Made by a program: the position numbers and the translations under genes. This document shows positions 10,609 to 19,733 of a stretch of 64,000 bases of DNA, piece after piece. Every line of letters begins with the position of its first letter. The stretch's first letter is position 1. The notes beneath the pieces were generated by a model. That model searched no databases. It was not told the origin of the DNA and saw nothing but the letters and a program-made list of their open reading frames with translations. Source of the DNA: Bacillus sp. AFS059628 (lineage in GTDB: Bacteria; Bacillota; Bacilli; Bacillales; Bacillaceae_G); contig NZ_NVEC01000017.1 in the NCBI RefSeq assembly GCF_002571225.1, forward strand, positions 14,145-78,144, given 5' to 3'.

Positions 10609-11871
10609 GTTTTTAGATGAGTTCATATTACATTTCGGTAATGTAATTGTCAAAATTGTGCCTTTATTAATAACGCTTCGGATTTTTAAATTACCTTGCA
10701 TCGTTTCAATAATTTTAACAGCAACCATTGTGCCTAAACCTGTACCCTTCGTTTTTGTACTAAAATACGGTTCACCAAATCGATTTATTTGCTCTTGTGA
10801 CATACCAATTCCGCTATCCTCAATTCGTATGATAACCTTATTATTACTAATAGATGAGGAAATATTTAAAGTACCACCATTAGGCATTGCTTCAATACCA
10901 TTTTTTATTAAGTTTAAAAAGCATTGTTGAAAGTGCTGCTTATTACCAACAATTGTTGCCGTAGAGAAATCTTTTGTAATATGTATTGTGTTCATGTTAC
11001 ATAAAGGTAAGATCATATTAATAACTCGATTTAACTCTTGTTCTACTGAAATATGATCTAACTTTTCTGAAGCAGGTTTGGCGAAAGTTAAATAATCATC
11101 AATAATTCCTTGGGCACGATGTAACTCTTCAAGTATATGTTCAATATACTCGTCCCTTGATTCTGGAGTTAAATTTGGTGTTTTTAAAAGCTGAGTAAAT
11201 CCTTTTACGACAGTTAAAGGATTTCTTACCTCGTGCGATATACTAGCAGCGAGTTGGCTAACAATCTCCATTTTCTCCATTTTGATTAACTTCGACCGCA
11301 TACATACTGCATCTTTTAAAACTTCATTAAAATAAATTACAAATAACATTAAAATATTTGGTAATATTATGAAATAAATAATATATAAATTATTCACTTC
11401 AAAATCTGATAAGGTTAATACAATTACAGTTGTAAATATTGCTAGAAAAAATGTTAAAAACATTCCGTAAGCTACTTTAACTTTTCTATTATACTTATTA
11501 AATTTTGCGGATGCGAACGCTGTAATGATAAACATTGTGCCATAAACTAATATTGTTAACATACTAAATCCATAAAATGAAAACCTTGTAATTAATAAGA
11601 TGGCAAACAATATTATACCAACAGGGAAGCCACCATAAAGCGTACCTATAATAACTGGTATTTGTCTTAAATCATGAATACAATTTTCATCCATATAGAT
11701 AGGATAGCGCATACATAAAATAAGAGGGATACTCGTACAAAGTATAATAAGTAGTTTTTTATATTTCTTCAAATTGCGCCCGCTATCATATAAAAAATAA
11801 AAAATAAATATACTACTTAAAATGTAAAGAAGATTATTTAATACGTTTTGATTAATATAAACAAAGTTCAT
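10603..11871 (-). CDS. Membrane-bound orphan sensor histidine kinase (KinB-like)
   Basis: The N-terminal half (about 1-185) holds six or so membrane segments of the 5TM/LYT type seen in KinB-like kinases. The cytoplasmic kinase core follows, with His213 in SHEVRNPLTVVKGF, an N-box (NLIKNGIEAMPNGG) and G-boxes (DSGIGMS, GTGLGTMVA). I prefer ATG 11871, which has ACGAGG upstream, giving 422 residues; an ATG at 11919 would add 16 but lacks a ribosome site. No response regulator is adjacent. The HEVRNPLT box is very like that of the kinase at 425-2212, and both probably feed the sporulation phosphorelay. The signal sensed is unknown. Confidence 0.9.
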   Translation of the reverse strand: MNFVYINQNVLNNLLYILSSIFIFYFLYDSGRNLKKYKKLLIILCTSIPLILCMRYPIYMDENCIHDLRQIPVIIGTLYGGFPVGIILFAILLITRFSFYGFSMLTILVYGTMFIITAFASAKFNKYNRKVKVAYGMFLTFFLAIFTTVIVLTLSDFEVNNLYIIYFIILPNILMLFVIYFNEVLKDAVCMRSKLIKMEKMEIVSQLAASISHEVRNPLTVVKGFTQLLKTPNLTPESRDEYIEHILEELHRAQGIIDDYLTFAKPASEKLDHISVEQELNRVINMILPLCNMNTIHITKDFSTATIVGNKQHFQQCFLNLIKNGIEAMPNGGTLNISSSISNNKVIIRIEDSGIGMSQEQINRFGEPYFSTKTKGTGLGTMVAVKIIETMQGNLKIRSVINKGTILTITLPKCNMNSSKNK

Positions 11872-11957
11872 AATATTTGCCTCGTTATTTTGAATTTCCA
11901 TTTCAAATATATTATACATGATTATAGTAGAAACTTTTTGCTTTTAATAATATAAGT

Positions 11958-12839
11958 TTATATCTTTTCAGCATTAGCCACGTTTAGCCACTCTTCATAA
12001 AATGCTTCAACCGATACATATCGTTCAATTCGGTTTTCGTTTACAGCACGATACGCTATTTCATATAAATCTTTACTTGCTTCCCATTTCGTAAAGGAGC
12101 GATCTTTTCCACCGCCCAAGAGAGCAAAAGCCATTGCCCCCATATTAAAAACGTTTGTTCTTGCGTCAATCATTGCATGTAGCTCGAATTCTTCAGGAGA
12201 CATAAAACGAGAGGAACCCCATAATCGTCCCATTTTATTCACGTATGGTTTTTTAGAATATAAATCAATATCACAAATCTTCGTCTCGTTTGTATGAAAA
12301 TTATATAAAATACTACCGTCATAAAAATCTATTGCTACATAGTTTTTCTTTTCAACAAATGTATGGAAAGAAAAAATGGAATGTAATGATTGAATTCGTT
12401 CCATAACTGATAAATGCTTAAATTTATAAAATGGAGAGCTTGGGTTAGTATATTTTTCAGGAGGTGGGAAACTCCAATGTGAATGAAGACATTCACCATC
12501 AAACCAATCGAAAATTAGTACATATCCAGAGTGAACTGGATAATGTTCAATTAGTTTTATAAGTGAGTCATGCTTTAATTCCTCGTATAGGGAAGCTGAA
12601 TTTTTTAATCTTTCAATAGCGTCTTTTATTGTCCCTTTATATGCAAGTGTTTGTGCCCCTGCATATTTAATAAATTTCTTACGCCCATCTTTTTCTACAC
12701 CAAAAGATAAATTGCCTGAATCTTGCTGGTCAAAAACAGCAAATACGTTTCCTAATTTCAATAGCCAATCAAAATTATGATGTTCTTTTAACTGGAATGT
12801 AACTTGATTCAACTGAATTTCAACTGGATTATCTTTCAT
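11958..12839 (-). CDS. Protein-kinase-like protein
   Basis: 293 residues from ATG 12839, which has GCGAGGTAT upstream; the frame stays open to 12917 without a better site. A Ser/Thr-kinase-like fold is suggested. A lysine sits in KKFIKYAG (ATP-binding lysine position), a catalytic-loop-like stretch IDFYDGSILYN carries D and N, and CDIDLY stands in place of DFG. The glycine loop is weak. It may be an active small-molecule or protein kinase or a pseudokinase. It stands alone, divergent from the GrpB gene. Confidence 0.7.
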   Translation of the reverse strand: MKDNPVEIQLNQVTFQLKEHHNFDWLLKLGNVFAVFDQQDSGNLSFGVEKDGRKKFIKYAGAQTLAYKGTIKDAIERLKNSASLYEELKHDSLIKLIEHYPVHSGYVLIFDWFDGECLHSHWSFPPPEKYTNPSSPFYKFKHLSVMERIQSLHSIFSFHTFVEKKNYVAIDFYDGSILYNFHTNETKICDIDLYSKKPYVNKMGRLWGSSRFMSPEEFELHAMIDARTNVFNMGAMAFALLGGGKDRSFTKWEASKDLYEIAYRAVNENRIERYVSVEAFYEEWLNVANAEKI

Positions 12840-12966
12840 AATATACCTCGCATTTATTATAATAAAGTTGTATATTTCAGTATTCGACATATTTTTTGAA
12901 AATCCTATGTTAATCACATGAAATTTTATAAATATAATAATAAATAATTATAAGAAGGTGGCTAAA

Positions 12967-13479
12967 ATGGAACAACAAATCGTTATTAAACCGTATCAAA
13001 AAGAATGGCATGAAGAGTATGTAATAGAAAAAGAGAAATTTATTTCTTTATTCGGAGAAGATTGTATTGCTATTGAACATATAGGAAGTACATCCGTAGA
13101 GGGATTAGGTGCGAAACCTTTAATTGATATGATGATTGGTGTAACTGATTTGAAAGTTACCGAAAATTGGATTGAAGCGTTATTAAAAATTGGATATGAG
13201 TATGTTCCAAAAGAAACCCCTAATTGGCGTTTTTTTAGAAAGGGAAAATGGACAGCAGGCACCCACCATTTACATGTTTATATTTATAATAGTGAGGAGT
13301 GGCAGAATAACATTTTATTTCGTGATTTTCTTATAGAACATAAATGGGCACAAAAAGAATATAGAGAATTAAAAGAGAAACTTGCTGCTACATATCCTTT
13401 TGATCGTGCTTCATATACAAATGCAAAAGCACCGTTTATTCAAAATATATTAGAATTGGCCAAAACCCAAAAAAATTAA
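12967..13479 (+). CDS. GrpB family protein (nucleotidyltransferase-like)
   Basis: 170 residues with the GrpB/UPF0157 pattern: an early W in YQKEW, the IEHIGSTSVEGLGAKPLIDMMIGV block with the GST and acidic residues typical of nucleotidyltransferase-fold proteins, and the HHLHVY motif. I chose ATG 12967, five bases after AGAAGGTGGC. The GTG at 12958 lies inside that ribosome site. Some relatives are fused to CoaE dephospho-CoA kinase, but the function of stand-alone members is not established. Monocistronic. Confidence 0.88.
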   Translation: MEQQIVIKPYQKEWHEEYVIEKEKFISLFGEDCIAIEHIGSTSVEGLGAKPLIDMMIGVTDLKVTENWIEALLKIGYEYVPKETPNWRFFRKGKWTAGTHHLHVYIYNSEEWQNNILFRDFLIEHKWAQKEYRELKEKLAATYPFDRASYTNAKAPFIQNILELAKTQKN

Positions 13480-13640
13480 AGATTGTTATTTGAAGAAATT
13501 TAAAAATCCCTTCCAAAGATATTTATAAGGAGGGGGGCTTTTGTCACAACGATATACATTATTTCTAATTATTGGAGGCAAATTCTTTTATTTATTTCGA
13601 TATATCTAGTACATTGAAAATATTAAGGGGGAATGAAGCA

Positions 13641-14630
13641 ATGAAAGCTATTGTACATCAATATAAAAGAGGGGTAGAAGGATTAGAATATAGATTGTCA
13701 TCTGAAATCAATCCTAATGCTGGTGAAGTAAAAGTAAAGTTAAAAGCTGCAGGATTAAATCATAGGGATTTATTTATTATAAACAATAGAAAAGAATTGG
13801 ATCTGCCATTAGTAATAGGCTCAGATGGTTCAGGAATTGTTACAGAAATCGGAGAAGGCGTTTCAAATCATTTATTAAATAAAGAGGTTATTATTAATCC
13901 TAGCATTGGATGGGATACTATTGCCGAAGTACCAGAGTTACCAGAGGTGTTAGGTGGACCGAAAGATGGAACGTTTGCTGAATATGTCATTGTGCCAGCT
14001 GAAAATGTAGTGGCAAAACCGTCATATCTTACTTGGGAAGAGTCTGGCGTATTATCTTTATCGGCATTAACTGCATATAGAGCGCTTTTTACAAAGGGTA
14101 GATTAAAGTGTGGAGAACATGTTTTAATTCCAGGAATAGGCGGCGGTGTAGCGACGTTTGCCATGTTATTTGCGAAAGCAATTGGCGCAAAAGTCAGTGT
14201 TACTTCAAGAGTTGAGAACAAAAGGAACTTTGCCGAAACATACGGTGCAGACTTTTCTTTTAATAGTACTGGAAATTGGGAAGAGAGTTTACACGGAGAG
14301 AAAGTAGATTTAATCATCGATAGTATAGGACCAGCAACATTCTTAAAATACTTTGATGTATTAAAACCTAATGGGAGAATTGTTAATTTTGGTGCAAGCT
14401 CAGGAGATAAAATTGAATTACCATTACGAGCATTATTTTATAATCAAATCGATATTATGGGGACATCTATGGGTAGCCGTGAGGAATTTGATGAAATGAT
14501 TACGTTTATAGAGAAATATAAGATTAAACCAATTATGGATAAAGTTTATTCGTTAGAAGAGGCTACTCAAGCATTAAAACGTATGGAACAGGGAGAACAG
14601 TTTGGTAATATCGCTCTACGGATGGAATAA
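13641..14630 (+). CDS. Zinc-less MDR-family alcohol dehydrogenase / quinone-oxidoreductase-like
   Basis: 329 residues of the medium-chain dehydrogenase/reductase superfamily. It has a GroES-like N-terminal domain (KAAGLNHRDL, GSDGSGIV) and a Rossmann domain with the NADPH-binding turn PGIGGGVATFA near 160-170. The cysteines that bind catalytic zinc in ADHs are absent from their usual places, so a quinone- or enone-reductase type of activity is more likely. I chose ATG 13641, which follows AAGGGGG at a good distance; the frame runs open upstream to a TTG at 13572. The substrate is unknown. Confidence 0.88.
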   Translation: MKAIVHQYKRGVEGLEYRLSSEINPNAGEVKVKLKAAGLNHRDLFIINNRKELDLPLVIGSDGSGIVTEIGEGVSNHLLNKEVIINPSIGWDTIAEVPELPEVLGGPKDGTFAEYVIVPAENVVAKPSYLTWEESGVLSLSALTAYRALFTKGRLKCGEHVLIPGIGGGVATFAMLFAKAIGAKVSVTSRVENKRNFAETYGADFSFNSTGNWEESLHGEKVDLIIDSIGPATFLKYFDVLKPNGRIVNFGASSGDKIELPLRALFYNQIDIMGTSMGSREEFDEMITFIEKYKIKPIMDKVYSLEEATQALKRMEQGEQFGNIALRME

Positions 14631-14868
14631 AAATATGATTTAATAACCAATCTTTTTATATGGCTATGTTATGTAATATATACACTTATTGTTTGTGAAT
14701 CATTTAATTTAAAAGGTTTTTTAATATTATATATCTTTAATTCATGTAAATAGTTACATAATTGTCAAATGAAAAATAGTAAAATGAATAAAGTGAAAAT
14801 CTAAATATGTGTAAATGTTGTATACTGTGTAAATCAAGTAATATAAGAAATTATAAGGAGAGAGTAAC

Positions 14869-15468
14869 GTGAATTACACAGTATTTCAATGGATAAACAA
14901 TTTAGCGGGTACATCTGCGCTCTTAGATAAGATAATGATTGCTATTACAAATAGCGCTGCATATGTGGCTATTCTATTCATGTTTATCTTATGGTTTCAT
15001 AACGGAAAGAAAGAGAATGCGATAAGGAAACAATATACAGTGTTGTATACGACACTTTCAGTAATAATTGCATTACTAGTAAATGTTTTTATTCATGCGG
15101 TATATTATCATCCACGTCCTTTTGTATCATATGATGTGAATCAATTAGTACCTCATGCAGAAAATTCATCATTTGTTAGTGATCATTCTGTACTTGTATT
15201 ATCGATTGCATTCATTTTTGTTCTTAGAGGAGAAAAGTTAAGATATATTGCACTTTTATGGGCGGGTTTAGTTTGTATATCACGTTTGTATGTAGGTGTT
15301 CATTTTCCTTTAGATATAATAGGTGCGGCTGTAATAACAATTGTAACAAGCAGTTTATTGTTGCAGAAAAAACGTATATTTGAACCAATCGCAAAACTTA
15401 TTTTCAAAATGTATGCACTCGTAGCGAAACGAATTCCCTTTTTAGAAAAATATAATCATGTAGCTTAA
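14869..15468 (+). CDS. bcrC: Undecaprenyl-diphosphatase, PAP2 family (BcrC)
   Basis: 199-residue membrane phosphatase. The three PAP2 motifs are visible: HPRPF (C1), SDHS (C2, histidine) and SRLYVGVHFPLD (C3, Arg and His). Five or six membrane segments are predicted. It dephosphorylates undecaprenyl pyrophosphate at the outer face, recycling the lipid carrier for peptidoglycan and teichoic acid synthesis, and it gives bacitracin resistance in Bacillus. GTG start with AAGGAGAGAG upstream. The window also carries the unrelated UppP/BacA enzyme at 59313-60092. It is followed by a terminator and then a PBP gene. Confidence 0.9.
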   Translation: MNYTVFQWINNLAGTSALLDKIMIAITNSAAYVAILFMFILWFHNGKKENAIRKQYTVLYTTLSVIIALLVNVFIHAVYYHPRPFVSYDVNQLVPHAENSSFVSDHSVLVLSIAFIFVLRGEKLRYIALLWAGLVCISRLYVGVHFPLDIIGAAVITIVTSSLLLQKKRIFEPIAKLIFKMYALVAKRIPFLEKYNHVA

Positions 15469-15500
15469 ATTTCATAACTAGCCTTTCATAGATTAGGTGA

Positions 15501-15538
15501 AAAAATCCTCCTTTGGAAATCCAGAGGAGGGTTTTTTA
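15501..15538 (+). terminator. Terminator after bcrC
   Basis: Stem AAAAATCCTCC/GGAGGGTTTTT with extra pairing, T-run after it. Confidence 0.75.
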
Positions 15539-15793
15539 TTGTATATAATTGAATGGATTATTTCCAATAAGAATTTGAATGTTATGGAGTAGAATGAAAA
15601 GAATGAATATTCTAAAATTTCACGTACTGTATTTTAAGTATATAAATAAACTAGCAATAACAATAATTAGTTTCACATTGTTTTAAAGGAATTAAAAGGA
15701 AAACTTCGAAACATATAGTATTGAAAGCAAAAAACTACATAATTTATAGCACACCATATCGCAGTAATTAATTGTGAAAGAAAGGAGATAAAT
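15539..15793. other. Upstream region of the PASTA PBP gene
   Basis: About 255 bases of AT-rich DNA with no supported gene. At 15614-15638 it holds the motif AATTTCACGTACTGTA, a close variant of which (AATTTCACGCACCGTA) recurs after the PBP gene near 17988. Confidence 0.4.
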
Positions 15794-17932
15794 ATGCATA
15801 AATTTCAAACGAATAAAGGCGCGCGGTATTTTATGGTTGCTTTTATTATTTTGTTTCTCATTATGCTTTTGCGTTTTTTCTATATTCAGGCAGTAGGAGT
15901 GTTGCATAATGTCAATGTAAAGGATCTAGCAAATGAACAACATAATAAAAATGGTGTTTTGGAAGCGAATCGTGGCACAATATATGATCAAGCTGGAAAA
16001 GTGTTAGTCCAAGATTCCACAACGTATCGTGTTGTTGTGAATTTAAAAGGAACAAATAAAGTGAAAAATAAAGATGAAACCGCAGAGCGATTAGCTGATG
16101 CGCTTGAAATTGATAAAGAGGACGTATTAAAAAATTTTCATGAGGGACGCACGCAAGTTGAAATTGGAAAAGTTGGCCGGAATTTATCTAGAGAAGTAAA
16201 AGAAAGAATTGGAAAATTAAAAATTCCAGGGGTATCTTTTATGTCAGAAAAAGCAAGAGTATATCCAAATGAAGATTTTGCATCCTATATACTTGGTTTT
16301 GCGAGACCTGACGATAAAGGAAATACAGAAGGGAAATTTGGACTTGAAAAGAGCCTGGATAAATATTTGCGCTCGACAAACGGAAATATAGAATATGTTG
16401 GAGCACCAAGAGGGATCCCGCTTACAAATGATATAGGGAAAATAGAACCAGCTAAAAATGGGAATAACGTATACCTTACGCTCGATAAACAAATTAATAG
16501 TTTTTTAGAAGAAGCAATGAATAAGGCGCAAGAGCACTATGATCCTTCTATGTTAGTAGGAATCATAGCGGATCCAAAGACAGGGAAAATTTTAGCAATG
16601 TCTAGTAAACCTAGTTTTAATCCTAATAAAGGCGATATCGAATATTTTTTAAATGATCCAATCGCAAATGCATACGAACCAGGTTCAACAATGAAAATAT
16701 TTACGTTAGCTGCCGCGATTAATGAAGGTGTATATAACGGGAAAGAATATTTCCAATCCGGAAAATATTCCGTTGGTTCATCTGATATTAAAGATCATAA
16801 CGGTGGATTTGGATGGGGATCCATTACATTTGATGAAGGTTTTGAAAGATCATCTAACGTGGCTTTTTCTATTTTAGAAGATCAGCTATTGAAACCGAAT
16901 AAATTTAAACAATATATGAATAAATTTGGATTTAATCAAAAAACCGGAATAGATTTACCTGGTGAAAGTAAAAACACTTTATTATTAAATACACAAATTC
17001 AACAAGTCACAACTTCTTTCGGACAAGGCTCTACAGTAACGCCTATTCAATTAATCCAAGCTGCTACTGCTATAGCAAATGATGGGAAAATGATGCAACC
17101 ATATATCGTTGACAAAGTTGTAAATCCAATAAATAAACAAGTTATTATGGAAAATCAACCGAAAGAAATTGGGAATCCGATAAAAAAAGAGACAGCGGAC
17201 AAGGTAAGAGATTTAATGGAGCGTGTTATTACATCTTCAAAAGGTACTGGTACAATGTATAAAGTGGATGGTTATCCAATAGGAGGTAAGACAGGAACAG
17301 CGCAAATTCCGAATCCTGAAAATGGGCGATATATGGAAGGAAAAGAAAACTATATTTTTTCATTTTTAGGAATGGCTCCGATTGATGACCCTGAGTTAAT
17401 TGTATACTTAGCTATTAAGCAGCCAAAGTTAAAGGGAGATGAGTATGGAGCTCAGCCGCTCGCTGAAATATTTAAACCAGTTATGAAAAATAGCCTTGAA
17501 TATTTAAAAGTGAAACCATATACAGAAAAACAAATGGCAGATGCAACGAAACGTTCTGAATTAAAAGTACAAAATTATGTAAATCAATCAATGGATACAG
17601 TAGAGAATAGTGTAAAAAAAGAGAAACTTGAACCGATAGTTTTAGGAGAAGGAAAAATAAAAAAACAATATCCGCAATCTGGTGAAATAATGAGTGAAGG
17701 AGATCGTATCTTTTTATTAGGTGCCGACGCAAAAATGCCTAATTTACAAGGTTGGTCCATGCGTGATGTTATGTATTTCTCTAAACTATTAAAATTAGAA
17801 TTAAAGACTACAGGTACGGGCTATGTAACGAGTCAAAGCATTGAAAAGGGGCAAGATATACAAGAAGGCGATACATTAGAACTAAACTTAGAACCACCTT
17901 TACAACCGTTAGTAGAGGCGAATACAAATTAA
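15794..17932 (+). CDS. Class B penicillin-binding protein with C-terminal PASTA domains (PBP2B/SpoVD-like)
   Basis: Membrane-anchored transpeptidase of 712 residues. One N-terminal membrane segment (about 14-33) precedes the RGTIYDQAG motif of the pedestal domain. The catalytic motifs are S298-TMK, S353-SN and K499-TG. Two PASTA-like modules fill the last 120 residues (about 595-705). PASTA-bearing class B PBPs are the septal PBP2B or the sporulation SpoVD type; the usual dcw-cluster neighbours are absent here, so this is an extra paralogue. ATG start with AAAGGAGATAAAT upstream. It may contribute beta-lactam tolerance or a stage-specific wall function; that is inference. Confidence 0.93.
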   Translation: MHKFQTNKGARYFMVAFIILFLIMLLRFFYIQAVGVLHNVNVKDLANEQHNKNGVLEANRGTIYDQAGKVLVQDSTTYRVVVNLKGTNKVKNKDETAERLADALEIDKEDVLKNFHEGRTQVEIGKVGRNLSREVKERIGKLKIPGVSFMSEKARVYPNEDFASYILGFARPDDKGNTEGKFGLEKSLDKYLRSTNGNIEYVGAPRGIPLTNDIGKIEPAKNGNNVYLTLDKQINSFLEEAMNKAQEHYDPSMLVGIIADPKTGKILAMSSKPSFNPNKGDIEYFLNDPIANAYEPGSTMKIFTLAAAINEGVYNGKEYFQSGKYSVGSSDIKDHNGGFGWGSITFDEGFERSSNVAFSILEDQLLKPNKFKQYMNKFGFNQKTGIDLPGESKNTLLLNTQIQQVTTSFGQGSTVTPIQLIQAATAIANDGKMMQPYIVDKVVNPINKQVIMENQPKEIGNPIKKETADKVRDLMERVITSSKGTGTMYKVDGYPIGGKTGTAQIPNPENGRYMEGKENYIFSFLGMAPIDDPELIVYLAIKQPKLKGDEYGAQPLAEIFKPVMKNSLEYLKVKPYTEKQMADATKRSELKVQNYVNQSMDTVENSVKKEKLEPIVLGEGKIKKQYPQSGEIMSEGDRIFLLGADAKMPNLQGWSMRDVMYFSKLLKLELKTTGTGYVTSQSIEKGQDIQEGDTLELNLEPPLQPLVEANTN

Positions 17933-17944
17933 TTCGGACAAAGT

Positions 17945-17977
17945 GAAGGGTCTATATACAATAGGCTCTTTATTTTA
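17945..17977 (+). terminator. Weak terminator after the PASTA PBP
   Basis: Imperfect stem AAGGGTCTAT with AATAGGCTCTT (including G-U pairs), then TTATTTTAT. Confidence 0.4.
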
Positions 17978-18072
17978 TAAATTTAAGTAATTTCACGCAC
18001 CGTAATTTTTAGAAAAAATAATAAATAAAAGAATTAACAAAAACAAGTCATTAAATGTCTGATTATTTGTTA

Positions 18073-18101
18073 TTTACAGTCAAATATTTTTGTGATAATA
18101 T
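18073..18101 (+). promoter_or_regulatory. Promoter of the T-box leader
   Basis: TTTACA at 18073-18078 and TAATAT at 18096-18101, spacer 17 bp, just before the start of T-box stem I. Confidence 0.6.
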
Positions 18102-18105
18102 GGGA

Positions 18106-18394
18106 AAATTAAATGCAGTGAAGAGAAGAGTAAATAAAATGAATTTTTCACAGAGAGCTCCATTTAGCTGAAAAGGAGTAAAAATTTTTTATTGAACCAA
18201 GCCTCTGAGCAGCACATCCGAACCTTTTATTAGGGGAGGACGTGAGCTCCCGTTATAGAGCTATGGTATAAGCATGATTTACAATGCAGTACCTGATAAG
18301 GTTAATAAGGCGACATATTAACAAACTAGGGTGGCACCGTGATGATAAATCTCGTCCCTAAGACAAAAAGTCTTGGGGGTGGGATTTTTTTATT
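18106..18394 (+). promoter_or_regulatory. T-box leader (tRNA-sensing) with terminator
   Basis: The leader has stem I elements (AGTA at about 18130, CAGAGAGCTC distal loop) and the invariant T-box sequence AGGGTGGCACCGTG at 18328-18341. The terminator pairs the region ATCTCGTCCCTAAGAC with GTCTTGGGGGTGGGAT and ends in a T-run (18347-18394). Uncharged tRNA pairing with the T-box bulge should switch transcription on. The specifier lies in TTGAACCAAGCCTCTGAG (about 18202-18219). CCA (Pro) and CAA (Gln) both fit, with AAC (Asn) less likely; I cannot settle it by eye. The gene it controls is a broken MFS transporter, presumably once an amino-acid transporter. Confidence 0.93.
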
Positions 18395-18427
18395 GTTTAA
18401 ATACAATTTGAAAAGCGGGGGCCTAAA

Positions 18428-19596
18428 ATGAAAAACTTACTTAAAGATTGGAAATATCCTTTATTACTACTGTCCGGAGTTGGTATTGCGAATTTAGGGG
18501 CATGGATTTATTTAATAGCACTGAATGTACTGGTCTATCATAGCTGTTGCTACTTTATATGTAATTAAACCATTAGCCGCTTTATTTACAAACGCATGGT
18601 CAGGAAGTATGATTGATCGTTTAAATAAACGGAAGTTAATGATTCACCTCAATATATATCGTGCGGTATTTATCGCTATTTTACCTTTACTTCCATCACT
18701 TTGGATTGTTTATGTATTCGTATTCTTTATCAGTATGGCCAGTGCAATTTATGAGCCAACTGCTATGACGTATATGACGAAATTAATACCAGTAGAGAAA
18801 AGACAACGTTTTAATTCATTACGTAGTTTAATAGGATCTGGTGCATCTTTAATTGTTCCAGCGGTAGCAGGCTTATTGTTAATAGCGGGTACATCGGAGT
18901 TTGCTATATATATATAAATGCTATAGCATTTCTCTTATCAGGAGTAATTACATTACTGTTACCTAATCTTGATAAAAATCCCATATTACTACGTCAAATG
19001 ATAAGTTATCTTTAGCTGTACTAAAAAAAGATTGGAACATCGTTTTAAATTCCAGTAAAAAATCTTTATATATCGTTTTTGTGTATTTCTTATTTCAAGG
19101 AATGATGGTTTTAGTTGCCGCAACTGATTCACTTGAATTGTCATTTGCGAAAGAAGTTTTATTGTTAACAGATAGTGAATATGGCTTTTTAGTTAGTATC
19201 GCTGGAGCTGGGTTTATTTTAGGAGCCATAACAAATACAATATTATCAAAAAAATTAACACCTTCATTTTTAATTGGAATAGGATCATTATTCATCGCAA
19301 TCGGTTATTTAATTTATGCTTTTTCAAATGAGTTTTTAATTGCTACTATCGGATTCTTTATTTTATCTTTCTCTATGGCATATGCAAATACAGGATTTAA
19401 CACCTTTTATCAAAATAATGTTCCTGTCCATATGATGGGACGGATTGGGAGTATATATGGGCTTGTGATTGCAGGCGTCACTATTTTAATTACGATTTTA
19501 TTCGGAGTTGCAACTCAATTTATTTCTATACAACTTGTTGTTATTGTAGGGGCAGTAGTAATGCTGCTTATAACTATCATGTGTGTAGTTACTTAA
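18428..19596 (+). pseudogene. MFS transporter, broken by several frameshifts
   Basis: A single MFS transporter of about 400 residues is recoverable only by changing frame at least three times. Segment 1 starts at ATG 18428 (MKNLLKDWKYP) and goes out of frame near 18530, where a few codons also seem lost. Segment 2 runs to the dinucleotide run (TA)6 at 18905-18916, where slippage introduces a stop. Segment 3 shifts again near 18985-18995. Segment 4 reaches the stop at 19596. Transmembrane segments and the MFS loop (SGSMIDRLNKRKL) are conserved. The T-box leader in front is still intact, so the loss is probably recent. Sequencing error could explain one shift but hardly all three. Confidence 0.88.
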
Positions 19597-19680
19597 TTGC
19601 CATCACAGTCTAAAGAGCATTCCTCTAAGCCAATAAATTTGAAATAGTTCTCTTAGTTTTGATGTAAATCTTACGATATT

Positions 19681-19707
19681 AAATAGGAGGGTTCTCCCTC
19701 CTATTTA
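19681..19707 (+). terminator. Terminator-like hairpin after the MFS pseudogene
   Basis: Perfect 11-bp stem AAATAGGAGGG/CCCTCCTATTT with a 4-base loop; the following T-run is poor. Confidence 0.6.
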
Positions 19708-19733
19708 TGGAAATATAAGAAAGGAGAACAATA

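Noticed and set aside
13572-13640. Longer N-terminus for the MDR oxidoreductase from TTG 13572
   Set aside because: The family begins at MKAIVHQ; AAGGGGG lies just before ATG 13641.
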